From NCBI RefSeq assembly GCF_014217835.1, contig NZ_CP055263.1, forward strand, positions 4,839,501 through 4,903,500: a DNA stretch of 64,000 nucleotides. Reading direction: 5' to 3'. This document shows positions 43,337 to 51,634 of the stretch, piece after piece. Position numbers and translations under genes: made by a program. This DNA is from Metabacillus sp. KUDC1714. Its GTDB lineage: Bacteria > Bacillota > Bacilli > Bacillales > Bacillaceae. The notes beneath the pieces were generated by a model that worked only from the letters and a program-made list of their open reading frames with translations, was not told where the DNA came from and did not search any database. How positions within the stretch are numbered: the first letter of the stretch is position 1; the number at the start of each line of letters is the position of its first letter.

Positions 43337-44083
43337 ATGAGATTTGGAATTATCGGTGCAGGACCAATTGGGTCAATCATTTCTAAAAAATTAGTTAAGA
43401 ATGGACATGATGTCAAAATTGCAGATGCACGAGGAATTGAACGTTTAGAAGGAAAAGAGTTTGCTGGAACAGCTGTACTTGTAGAGGATGCAATTAAAAA
43501 TATTGAAGTTCTTATAATATCTCTCCCTATAAAGGCACTGCCAAGCATTCGGAACATTATCGATCAAGTCGGGGAGGAAGTAATTATTGTAGATACTTCA
43601 AATTATTATCCTTTTAGAGACGGTAAAATTGAAGAAATAGAGAACGGGATGGTTGAAAGTGTTTGGGTTTCAAATCAATTTGGCAGACCTATCATAAAAG
43701 CTTTCAACAACTTATTAGCCTACACTTTAGAACATGAAGGAAAATCCGAGGATTCTAGTGGACGAATCACAATGGCAGTTGCTGGTAATAACCAATCACA
43801 AAAACAAGTAGTCATGGACATAGTATCCGATCTAGGCTTCGACGCAGTAGATAATGGTTCTTTAACTGACTCTTGGAGACAACAGCCAGGAACTCCTGCT
43901 TACTGCACAGAGCTAACAAAAAATGATCTTAAGGAAGCGTTGAAAAAGGCAAATAAAGAAAAAGCACCATTACTACGAGACAAGGTGATGGAACGGTTTG
44001 CAGAGCTCTTTGCAGAAAAAAAGCAAGGGGAATTATCACATAAGGATATTGTAAATATAAACAGAGAAATATACAATTCGTAA
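43337..44083 (+). CDS. NADPH-dependent F420 reductase-like oxidoreductase
   Basis: 248 residues. The nucleotide-binding fold begins MRFGIIGAGPIGSIISKKLV; then EVLIISLPIKALPSI, VDTSNYYPFRDG and FGRPIIKAFNNLLAYTLEHE place it in the NADP oxidoreductase/F420-dependent family. Bacilli generally lack F420, and such homologues are thought to act on quinones or other carbonyls with NADPH (inference). Strong TAGGAGG before the ATG. A terminator AAAGGT-CGCT/AGCG-ACCTTTTT follows at 44088-44116. Confidence 0.85.
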   Translation: MRFGIIGAGPIGSIISKKLVKNGHDVKIADARGIERLEGKEFAGTAVLVEDAIKNIEVLIISLPIKALPSIRNIIDQVGEEVIIVDTSNYYPFRDGKIEEIENGMVESVWVSNQFGRPIIKAFNNLLAYTLEHEGKSEDSSGRITMAVAGNNQSQKQVVMDIVSDLGFDAVDNGSLTDSWRQQPGTPAYCTELTKNDLKEALKKANKEKAPLLRDKVMERFAELFAEKKQGELSHKDIVNINREIYNS

Positions 44084-44087
44084 AAAC

Positions 44088-44116
44088 AAAGGTGCGCTCA
44101 TTAAAGCGTACCTTTT
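44088..44116 (+). terminator. Terminator of the F420-reductase-like gene
   Basis: AAAGGTGCGCT and AGCGTACCTTT pair with one mismatch around CATTAA, followed by TTG. Confidence 0.7.
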
Positions 44117-44180
44117 TGTATACCACCCCGATTGGCTAAAATATTTTCTTTCATAAAGCATCTAAATTAGGAGTTCTTTA

Positions 44181-44273
44181 TTGCGCAGTATACGTCAAAT
44201 ACGAAAAACGATCACTAAAAAAGTGATCGCCTTAAAACTTTTATATAGTTACCAGTATATTTGTACTGCGCAA
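44181..44273. repeat. 93-bp palindromic repeat, copy 2
   Basis: TTGCGCAGTA and TACTGCGCAA are exact reverse complements at the two ends; the inner hairpin is CGATCACT-aaaaa-AGTGATCG. Preceded by the AAAGC-TCTAAA-TTTA module c. Confidence 0.8.
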
Positions 44274-44336
44274 CAAATAGATCTGTTGTTTTTCATTTTT
44301 CTTGTTAAACATAATCCCCCCGTTAGCACAAGAAGA

Positions 44337-44540
44337 TTATGTTTGTATCTTTAACTTTCCCCTTTTATTATCAGGCTGTTTTAACCAATAACAAACACCC
44401 TTACCTGCTAATGGCTCATCATTGTATCTTGGTATAACGTGAAAATGACAATGGAATATTTCTTGGTTTGAGACCTTTCCAGCATTCCAACCAAGTGTGT
44501 ATCCATCAGGAGAGTATTTACCATCCAGTATTTCTTCCAC
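44337..44540 (-). pseudogene. 3' fragment of a HIT-family nucleotide hydrolase gene
   Basis: 67 residues with GYTLGWNAGKVSNQEIFHCHFHVIPRYNDEPLAG cut into the family pattern; the histidine triad H-C-H-F-H is present. A full HIT protein has about 140 residues and the N-terminal half is missing: upstream bases hold another fragment (EFVEMNKKGIELMDISKELK) that ends in a stop at 44562. It lies between palindromic repeat copies 2 and 3, which probably took part in its truncation. Confidence 0.7.
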
Positions 44541-44845
44541 ATAGGTTTGGCTATTTTATCTCAATTGTTTCAAATTTGGGATTCTTTAGTTCTTTACTAA
44601 TGTCCATTAATTCTATCCCCTTCTTATTCATCTCAACGAACTCAGCTCGTTACTTCAATAAAACAGCCACTTATCCTGCTTAGATCAGTAGCTGCTCTTC
44701 TTTCATTAAGTACACTATTCACAATTTATCTTGCAATTGATGTAAAAACGATATTACCCTTTAAATGATACCCCTTCTTCTACTAAACGACCCTATACTT
44801 TAAGTGAAAATCTTCACAAAGTCCTCTAAATTAGAAGTATGCTTA

Positions 44846-44942
44846 ATTCGCAGTATGTGTCAAATACGAAAGGCGACCACTTTTATAATGATCGCCTTAG
44901 TTCATTATTATCTTGGTTACAAGTATTCTTGTACTACGCATT
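44846..44942. repeat. Palindromic repeat, copy 3 (degenerate ends)
   Basis: Aligns to copies 1 and 2 throughout: TTCGCAGTATGTGTCAAATA, GGCGACCACTTTTATAATGAT, TTCTTGTACTACGCA. Module c (CTTCACAAAGTCCTCTAAA) precedes it. Confidence 0.7.
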
Positions 44943-45076
44943 AAACGAAAATTTTCTTATTAGACCTGATCCGGTTTGTGGTAACTTGAGTAGGAATGTG
45001 ATAGGATTTATATAATTCTAAATATTTAAATTTTTGAATTTTTAATCTTAATAGGAAAGGACGACTGAGATTACAA

Positions 45077-45949
45077 ATGATTATTGATTGCCATTTCCAT
45101 GTTGATGAAACGATGTTAGCGCTAGAAAAAATGATTGAAGAGATGGATAAAAACAATGTTGAGAAAACCGCATTAATTCCACCTTTTAATGAAACCATGT
45201 ATGAAAAAGAAAGTACATACCAGGATAACCTACACCGCTTATTCCGCTTTTTTATCATGAATTTCCCCAAAATAGGCTTTAAGATTTATGACGGATTAGT
45301 TAAAGATGGTTACTTTAAAGTAAATGGAAGCTTTAAGATACTTACCGAGCCAAATAATGACATTGTAGCAAATGCGATAAAACGCTATCCTGATCGTTTT
45401 CTAGGCTGGGCTGCCGTTAACCCAACTGTTCCAGAATCTGTAGAGACGTTAGAGACATACCTTAACCTAACTGGTTTTATTGGAGTAAAAGCCCATCCAT
45501 TTATGCATAAGTATAGTATTAAAGAACTCGATTCCGTTGGAGCCTTATGCCAAAACAGAGACATCCCAATGATTATTCATCTATCTTCAGAACCAAATTC
45601 CTACAAATACTTACCTGACAAATATCCCAATCTCAAAGTTATTTATGCTCATGCAGGACTTCCTTTTTGGAAAAGCCTGTGGCAATATGCAAAGGAAAAA
45701 CCCAATGTTTACGTGGACACATCAAGTGATTACCTTACCTCCTCTATCGTAAGAAATGTAGTTCAGGCACTTGGGTATCGCAAAGTATTGTATGGCTGCG
45801 ATGGACCATATGGAATGAAAAAGTTTAATGAGTACGATTACTCGGATAAAAGAAGTTGGGTTGATTCTTTAGACATTCCAGGGGAACATAAGGAATTTAT
45901 TCTAGGGAAGACTTTTATGGACTTAATTAAGAGGACTGACACCCGTTAA
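45077..45949 (+). CDS. Amidohydrolase-2 family metal-dependent hydrolase
   Basis: 290 residues. MIIDCHFHVDE carries the first metal histidines; GVKAHPFMHKYS, PMIIHLSSEP, VIYAHAGLPFWKS and the active-site aspartate of YGCDGPYG follow in the order of the TIM-barrel amidohydrolase/decarboxylase family. Members hydrolyse or decarboxylate small carboxylates; the substrate is not evident. AGGAAAGGACG precedes the ATG. Plus-strand gene in an otherwise minus-strand stretch; a modular repeat begins within its last codons (GACTGACACCCGTTAA). Confidence 0.82.
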   Translation: MIIDCHFHVDETMLALEKMIEEMDKNNVEKTALIPPFNETMYEKESTYQDNLHRLFRFFIMNFPKIGFKIYDGLVKDGYFKVNGSFKILTEPNNDIVANAIKRYPDRFLGWAAVNPTVPESVETLETYLNLTGFIGVKAHPFMHKYSIKELDSVGALCQNRDIPMIIHLSSEPNSYKYLPDKYPNLKVIYAHAGLPFWKSLWQYAKEKPNVYVDTSSDYLTSSIVRNVVQALGYRKVLYGCDGPYGMKKFNEYDYSDKRSWVDSLDIPGEHKEFILGKTFMDLIKRTDTR

Positions 45950-46020
45950 TTTTAGTGAAATTCTTCACTAAGTCCTCTAAAACAGAAGTTGTTTATTGCG
46001 CAATAATCGTCAAATGAACA
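45937..46020. repeat. Modular intergenic repeat, modules b and c
   Basis: CACCCGTTAATTTTAGTGAA, CTTCACTAAGTCCTCTAAA, GAAGTTGTTTATTGCGCA. It joins the CACCCGTTA box (module b) to the AAGTCCTCTAAA...TTGCGCA text (module c), showing both belong to one element. The element supplies the stop codon of the amidohydrolase gene. Confidence 0.65.
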
Positions 46021-46025
46021 ACAAC

Positions 46026-46155
46026 TTATTGAATCAAATACTTTTTATGCTGCTCTCGCTTTCGCTCATGAGTAATCTTTGCATATCTAAGTGTCGTAAC
46101 TGGTGAACTATGTCCTAAGAGCTCCTGAATCGCGACCAATTCAGCACGAGTTGTT
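46026..46155 (-). pseudogene. C-terminal remnant of a tyrosine recombinase
   Basis: The minus strand reads RAELVAIQELLGHSSPVTTL then RYAKITHERKREQ and a stop at 46026. LLGHSS-x-x-TT-x-x-Y is the conserved box with the second histidine and the catalytic tyrosine of phage-type integrases. The upstream H-x-L-R-H part is missing and replaced by unrelated sequence. It directly borders the repeat region. Confidence 0.7.
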
Positions 46156-46253
46156 TTCTTTATTTTTCGGTCCAAGCCTATTACAATTTTCATATTGAGG
46201 CTTTGAATTCCTTTATTTTTTGCATTAAACCCTAATAAATTTTTCAGAGATAT

Positions 46254-46931
46254 CTATTTATTATGTCGTTTGTTAACTTCAATTGTAATGAACTCCGGCA
46301 AATAGCTGGGAGTACATCCTTTTGCTACTATTTCATCTTTGTAAAGACCCGTTTTCTCACCAAGTTTAATACAACGTACACGATTCTTTTCATCATAAAC
46401 GCCTATCCAGCCTGCGGTGAAATTCATAGCCCATTGAACTTCCGGTTCTTCCTGCGTAATATTAGCTTCTAATGCAGATAGCAAGTATGCGGTGTTATCA
46501 GGCGGTGTTTGTCCAGTCCATCTCAATCGCCCTTGATAATACCAGAAAGCTCGCCTTTGAAGAGCAGAAGGACTATTTTCCCATGACTCCATCAATGCAA
46601 TTTTTTTCTTGTCTTTGGTGAGCTGATTAGCCATTAACCAATCCATTAAGTTATTTCGCTCATCAAAAGTGTGAGTCTGCATATCCTTATCAAGCTTATT
46701 TAGCACATCTTGTGAAAGAAGTTTTTTGTCCATAATTAAGATTGCTAATAGTCTGGGCAAAAACTCTTCGGTTGACCAAAGTTCCATAGCTAGTTCGTGA
46801 TCTTTTTTAATGTCCTTCGCGATTTTTCGTAAGTCGCCTAGCTTAGTTTTACTATTGATCTGAGCTAGAATGTTTTCTACTTTTGAAGAGCGTTTTATTT
46901 CTATATCTTTTTTTTCATCCATTTTAGACAA
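46254..46931 (-). CDS. DNA alkylation repair protein-like (HEAT-like repeat, AlkD-type)
   Basis: 225 residues, all helical. LGDLRKIAKDIKKDHELAME, EEFLPRLLAILIMDKKLLS and SPSALQRRAFWYYQGRLRW resemble the AlkC/AlkD alkylation-repair fold. True AlkD glycosylases are of similar length and use W, D and R residues in a concave surface; I cannot confirm these here. AAAGGAGTT precedes the ATG. The gene stands in the repeat-separated array. Confidence 0.7.
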   Translation of the reverse strand: MSKMDEKKDIEIKRSSKVENILAQINSKTKLGDLRKIAKDIKKDHELAMELWSTEEFLPRLLAILIMDKKLLSQDVLNKLDKDMQTHTFDERNNLMDWLMANQLTKDKKKIALMESWENSPSALQRRAFWYYQGRLRWTGQTPPDNTAYLLSALEANITQEEPEVQWAMNFTAGWIGVYDEKNRVRCIKLGEKTGLYKDEIVAKGCTPSYLPEFITIEVNKRHNK

Positions 46932-47152
46932 CTCCTTTATTAAAGCACTGTTTCATAATATGTCCTTGACGGGATATATCAAGAACTTAATTTCGTTATA
47001 AGTCTTATTGCAGTGGTGTGTCTCCAAAGTTAATATTGTAGTATATATCGTATTAAAGCTTTCTCCATCTATAATAGAAGAGCAACCATCTTTAATATAA
47101 TAATAACATTTACTTCCTTTTAATTGGATACGAAAAGAGCATTCCTTTTTAA

Positions 47153-47178
47153 AGAAACGCACCCGTTAGTTAAACAAT
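47153..47178. repeat. Modular intergenic repeat, module b
   Basis: AACGCACCCGTTAGTTAAAC. Located between the AlkD-like gene region and the DUF4367-like remnant. Confidence 0.6.
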
Positions 47179-47201
47179 ATCTTAAATTCATTCCTATTCG
47201 A

Positions 47202-47580
47202 TCATTTAGCTATATTAATCATCTGTTCTTCTGTCAGTGTTAAACTATCCATTTCTAAGTAAGGATCTTTTTGAACCCAACGCAAAATTCCACCAACAGG
47301 ATTTTCGTTATTTTTTGAAGCTTTAAATGCTGAAAAATACCCCTTATAGCCATTTATATTTACTGCCTTATCATTCACCATATTTTCCGAATGACCAAAA
47401 GCTTTCTTTTCGCCAATTCCAAACATTAAACGTTTATTATTTTTCTCCATATAATGGAGCCTGAAATCCGTTATATATTCTTTCTCATTCCAAGGGTATG
47501 TTTTGTGATGTTCAGAGTCCAATCGGTCGGTATTCCTTGAGGAGCAAGGACCTTAAAATCAATTTTCTTCTTCAACTTTG
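47202..47580 (-). pseudogene. 3' part of a DUF4367-type gene, frameshifted
   Basis: The frame 47202-47522 encodes WNEKEYITDFRLHYMEKNNK, FGIGEKKAFGHSENMVNDKA and GGILRWVQKDPYLEMDSLTL, the C-terminal half of DUF4367/LolA-like sporulation-associated proteins. Immediately upstream KKIDFKVLAPQGIPTDWTL continues the same protein in another frame, so a frameshift occurs near 47525 and the N-terminal part is gone. Confidence 0.6.
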
Positions 47581-47726
47581 GAATGGAGATTGTATTGTGA
47601 TTATATAAAATAGCTTTTATCTTCTTTTTCTATATACAAATCCAAAAAAGTCCCATATGAGTATTCGTTACTCCAAATCCTTATATATCTTATTCTTTCC
47701 AATCCTTTAAATCAGTATATATACAA

Positions 47727-48950
47727 TTATGAATAATTGTTATCCTCGTGCACCGACTGAATGAGGGTTATTTTTTCCTTTGACCGATTAATGATTAGAT
47801 GTACGACCATTAAAAGAAATGCGGTACTAACCAGTATACTTGGAATGATGAAAATACGAGGTTGGTAGCCGGACATTAGAAATGGTAGCAAATAGCCAAT
47901 CAAAGCAGCTGTCTGGGATAAGAAAACGTATAAACTTGATCCAAATCCAATGCGTGTATTAAACATACGCTGTACATACCCCATTGCAACCCCATACAAA
48001 ACAGAGACGAAAAAGGAATATAGGGGCTGTACGAGAAAAAATACCCAAAGTGGCGGATTTATAGAGTACACTAAATAAGTCGTTAGAGCACATAAACTGC
48101 TGATAATGATGACAATTTTACTCCCGAATTTGTTTGCCCAATATCCTGCAGCCGTCATAAACATTAATTCAAAAACGGCCTGAACACTCCACAAGTAGGA
48201 CATTAACTGAGGTTCTTCAAACAATTGTACAACAACGAGAGGCAAATAAAGCCCCCTTAATGCGTCGGCACATGCAAGCAAAAGTAGAGCAAATAGCATA
48301 ACAAGAGAGAATGATTCACTTTTATCACTAGATAAGGGTGCTGGTGCCTCATGCTCTTTGTAAAATAAAAGAACAACAAATAATGTAGCGTATCCTAAAA
48401 AATTCCCCCAAAGAACACTTTTGAAATCACCGAATATAAATAAATTCGCTCCTATTAGCAATCCAGTAAAAAAACCTACACTTAACGTAGCACGAAGCCA
48501 GATTTGAGCCATTTCATAAATATAAGGAGCAAGGGTCATAAAATGATTACGAGCCATTGCAAAAAACTGGCCCATTATGAGTCCTGAAGGTGCAACAGCA
48601 AAAACCATACCAATAAGCGTTACCATATAGGTTGACGCATTTATATAAATAAGTAGTCCTGTCATACAAAGAATGCAGGCGAAAATTGGTAGAGGTTTCT
48701 TCCGCTTGATTTTGTCACTGATAATACCTATCCCAATGGTTGTAATCATGTTTAGCAATAACGAAATGGAAAAAATTGAAGCGATCTCGAATTTTGATAA
48801 ACCTATTCCATTACGCATGTAGACTGCGTTCATCGGGGCCAATATTCCCGTCCCAATGCCATACAAAAACATACCTACTAGGAGAATCCACGAACTTTTG
48901 ATTTTTAGAAATTGTTTAAAATCAGTTATTACTACCATATTATTTAGCAC
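47727..48950 (-). CDS. MFS transporter, 12 helices (SetA-like)
   Basis: 407 residues with twelve membrane segments. SWILLVGMFLYGIGTGILAP, NAVYMRNGIGLSKFEIASIF and RMFNTRIGFGSSLYVFLSQT fit MFS sugar-efflux or related exporters. AAGGAGGTG lies six bases before the TTG/ATG start region. No enzymes nearby suggest the substrate. It occupies the middle of the repeat-separated region but is longer than the other cassettes. Confidence 0.85.
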   Translation of the reverse strand: MLNNMVVITDFKQFLKIKSSWILLVGMFLYGIGTGILAPMNAVYMRNGIGLSKFEIASIFSISLLLNMITTIGIGIISDKIKRKKPLPIFACILCMTGLLIYINASTYMVTLIGMVFAVAPSGLIMGQFFAMARNHFMTLAPYIYEMAQIWLRATLSVGFFTGLLIGANLFIFGDFKSVLWGNFLGYATLFVVLLFYKEHEAPAPLSSDKSESFSLVMLFALLLLACADALRGLYLPLVVVQLFEEPQLMSYLWSVQAVFELMFMTAAGYWANKFGSKIVIIISSLCALTTYLVYSINPPLWVFFLVQPLYSFFVSVLYGVAMGYVQRMFNTRIGFGSSLYVFLSQTAALIGYLLPFLMSGYQPRIFIIPSILVSTAFLLMVVHLIINRSKEKITLIQSVHEDNNYS

Positions 48951-49159
48951 CTCCTTATCAAATTTGGAATACCGTGTATATTAATTTCAATGTTAAGATG
49001 GGAAATACCTTTAAGAATATTCATCGAAAAAAATGACTAGGAAACTGATTTCCTAATCATTCTTAACCCTTCCCCCATCTCTATAGATGCAGTTATATTT
49101 ATGTAAAATGAATCTTTGTAAATGAAAAAGTTTTAGTTAGTTCATTTAGTAGGCTTCTC
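48951..49159. other. Intergenic sequence
   Basis: Contains GAAACTGATTTCCTAATCATT-type self-complementary text near 49030-49070 (CTAGGAAACTGATTTCCTA), a likely terminator. No gene. Confidence 0.4.
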
Positions 49160-49336
49160 CATTTTTTAGAGCATTTTTTCGAATGAAAGATTTAGCCGGA
49201 TCGCTGCAGGCACATAACGCATCAATATAGCGGTAGACACTTTGAGAATATGGATCTCAAGTTCATTCCCAATTGTTTGGCAGTCATTCGTTTTTAGCAA
49301 CCATAAAATTGCGAGCATATTATTAGCCTTGGACAT
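49160..49336 (-). pseudogene. N-terminal remnant of a YafY/DeoR-type helix-turn-helix regulator
   Basis: From ATG 49336 the frame reads MSKANNMLAILWLLKTNDCQ, IGNELEIHI and in the next frame VYRYIDALC. This is the start of HTH-11/WYL regulators (MSKADNMLAILWLL...ELEIHIRTVYRYIDALCASG). Deletions and frameshifts destroy it within 60 codons; the WYL domain is absent. Confidence 0.7.
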
Positions 49337-49659
49337 ACTACACCTTTTAAAGACAAAATAGAAAAAATGTTGCCATCATTATCTCATAAATCATAAGGGT
49401 ATTTTCGTACAGCCCTTCGAGAAATCAAGATTATTGTTGTTCGACAATCTTGCCCGAATGTTGAGTGTAACTAAGATGGTTATTTATTTAGTCCAAAGAG
49501 GAACTATTTTTTCATAAAATAAGGATTTTAAACGAAGTTTATTTTTTAGAAAATAGATATTAATGTTATTTATTTTTACTGTTTTGTATTGTATTTCTAC
49601 TTACATATTTTCTCCTCCTTAATTTGAACTTATTTCTCAAGATCTCTTCATTTCCCTTC
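49337..49659. other. Intergenic, about 320 bases
   Basis: One hairpin (AAGATT-TTGT with ACAATCTT, 49427-49453). No gene seen. Confidence 0.4.
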
Positions 49660-49685
49660 TTGAAGTAACGCACCCGTTGCACAAT
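49660..49685. repeat. Modular intergenic repeat, module b
   Basis: CTTGAAGTAACGCACCCGTTG; then AATAAGAAAGTGTACTTTCAC. Located just beyond the stop of the next membrane protein gene. Confidence 0.6.
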
Positions 49686-49716
49686 AAGAAAGTGTACTTT
49701 CACAACTCTCCTTGGT

Positions 49717-50187
49717 TTAATTTTGTACTCTTTGGTCATACTGACTTTTTATGAAAAATTTCAAAAACAAACCAACAATCATTCCTGGAATCACACACAG
49801 CATCGGAAGCCAAACAGGTCCAAATAATATTCCAAATATCGTAAAGTTTGAAGAATAAATACAACCAACTGTAACGAAATAAGCAGCAAACACAAAGGGA
49901 AGAAAAGAATACCTTTCTTTTCCTCCTCCTGCATCTTTCCAGGCATCCCACATCGCATAGAAATACAAACAAGGGTAAAACATCAACCATTGATAATCGG
50001 CATGTAAAATCGCTTTTTCAATTTCTCCATGAAAACTGAATATAATCACTTTATTGAAATTACCTTGAACATTAATTAGAAATTCTAAAAACACAAACAC
50101 GATACCTTTTATTGGTTTACCATTTAGAAATTGACCGAATCCTGGGAGTGCAATACTCCATAACAACGCTTCTTTACCGTTCACCAC
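49717..50187 (-). CDS. Small multi-pass membrane protein of unknown function, paralog 2
   Basis: 156 residues, four membrane helices, paralog of the protein at 1668-2132 (shared LLWSIALPGFGQ, DYQWLMFYPCLY, FGPVWLPML). The basic tail FFIKSQYDQRVQN follows the last helix. It lies 77 bases downstream of a DUF3231 gene on the same strand and is probably cotranscribed. No function known to me. Confidence 0.72.
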   Translation of the reverse strand: MVNGKEALLWSIALPGFGQFLNGKPIKGIVFVFLEFLINVQGNFNKVIIFSFHGEIEKAILHADYQWLMFYPCLYFYAMWDAWKDAGGGKERYSFLPFVFAAYFVTVGCIYSSNFTIFGILFGPVWLPMLCVIPGMIVGLFLKFFIKSQYDQRVQN

Positions 50188-50264
50188 ATTATTCTATTCC
50201 TTTTCAAAATTCTTTTTCGACCAGCTTTCAATTGGAAGTTGTTCAAGCTGTTCCAATTGTATAC

Positions 50265-51317
50265 TTAAACTCTGTCATACGCTTTTGGAGGTGATTCCAA
50301 CCAACCTTTATTAATTAAAATATTCATACCATCTTCAACAAATAGGCCTATGTTAATAAGAGTTCTTACATACAACATATCTATATCTCTTCTTGCAGTT
50401 ACTGCCAATGAGTTTCCGAATGACCTTACCTTCATTGCGAACATGTCCACTTTATGAAACAGCATTATTTTATCGGAAAAAGGAGGATATGTAGATGTTG
50501 TAACCAAATGGTCTAGGTACGATGGTGATTGAATGTGTTCAATGTGCATTTTTTCCTTATACTGCTTTACAGCTTTATCAGTCATATCTAAACCTCTTTT
50601 AAACAAAACCTTTATCTTTTCATCTTGAACTATCTGACAAAATCCCAATAATAATGCCTTACTTGTTGTGTTATTCTCAATGTTATCATATAGATGAATG
50701 ATTTCTAACGCCTGTAATGGTCGAACATTTCCAAAAAATCCATTTAAGTAAGTTTGTTTATCAATTTTATCAATTCCTTCTGGTATTGGAATGATAGGAG
50801 GTGTTGCAATGAATTTTTTTCCCATTAAAACATTATTAATTTGCCCTAAAAGGACGGTAGCACATTGATTACAATAAATAAAAAACTCCCTTATATCCTC
50901 CCTCATTACCAATGGAACTGCTACTGCGTAAAGGCTCATACCTGCCTTAGCAGCATATTTTAAATAATGAACGTAAAATTCATCTGCGTATAAACGGGGA
51001 GCACCCAGATTTACATCATCTTTAGTAAATCCCATAGGCATAGGGAAATTCTCTTTTTTAAAAAATCCTTCTATCCTCTTTATGAAATCCTTTGATAAGG
51101 CTAAACCATTTTCCAATAGCAACCTAATATCTTCATCATCACAATGTTGAAGAAAATAACTTAAGATTTGAATTGACATACTGTTTCCCATATAGGTAGC
51201 CCAAAGTTTCCCCATTTCAAAAGTCGTTAAAGGTTGGGTCTCATCTGATATTTTTGGATTTAATTTTAGTGGTTTCATCACATTCATTGGATTTAATTCT
51301 TTATCGGCATATTCCAC
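50265..51317 (-). CDS. DUF3231 family protein (longer paralog)
   Basis: 350 residues of two repeated helical halves. FEMGKLWATYMGNSMSIQIL, HCDDEDIRLLLENGLALSKD and ALEIIHLYDNIENNTTSKAL are family blocks, also seen in the protein at 20802-21761. ATTAGGAGG precedes the ATG by seven bases. Its function is unknown; the family is frequent in spore formers. It is bounded on the upstream side by a modular repeat. Confidence 0.8.
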   Translation of the reverse strand: MEYADKELNPMNVMKPLKLNPKISDETQPLTTFEMGKLWATYMGNSMSIQILSYFLQHCDDEDIRLLLENGLALSKDFIKRIEGFFKKENFPMPMGFTKDDVNLGAPRLYADEFYVHYLKYAAKAGMSLYAVAVPLVMREDIREFFIYCNQCATVLLGQINNVLMGKKFIATPPIIPIPEGIDKIDKQTYLNGFFGNVRPLQALEIIHLYDNIENNTTSKALLLGFCQIVQDEKIKVLFKRGLDMTDKAVKQYKEKMHIEHIQSPSYLDHLVTTSTYPPFSDKIMLFHKVDMFAMKVRSFGNSLAVTARRDIDMLYVRTLINIGLFVEDGMNILINKGWLESPPKAYDRV

Positions 51318-51489
51318 AAAACAACCTCCTAATTTACTACGTCAAAGAATAATATTCCCTGGAATAGGAAAATGTATGAATGAACAACCTATACAATACG
51401 TCAAATGAAAAGGGGTCTTAGCTAATTACTAGCTAAGACCCTTTTTGTTTATCTCCTTCAATTTTCAACATATCTATTTTCACATCACT

Positions 51490-51581
51490 TCTTACACTAA
51501 CCTGCGTCGTTAGTGGAAGAAGAAAAAATGCTCTACCCCTTATTGAAGTAAAGCACCCGTTACTTTAAGTACAATAGTTCA
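51490..51581. repeat. Modular intergenic repeat, modules a and b together
   Basis: CTAACCTGCGTCGTTAGTGG, AAGAAAAAATGCTCT, TATTGAAGTAAAGCACCCGT and TACTTTAAGTACAATAGTTC occur in this order within 92 bases. It shows that module a (inverted ACTAAC/GTTAGT around CTGC) precedes module b. Confidence 0.65.
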
Positions 51582-51634
51582 CATTTTCCCCTTGTAAAAC
51601 AAAATAAATTACATTGTTATAAATAGTTTTTTAT

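Noticed and set aside
46953..47162. Minus-strand frame of 69 codons, cysteine-containing
   Set aside because: Starts inside the modular repeat and no family or ribosome site supports it; it might be a small gene but cannot be defended.
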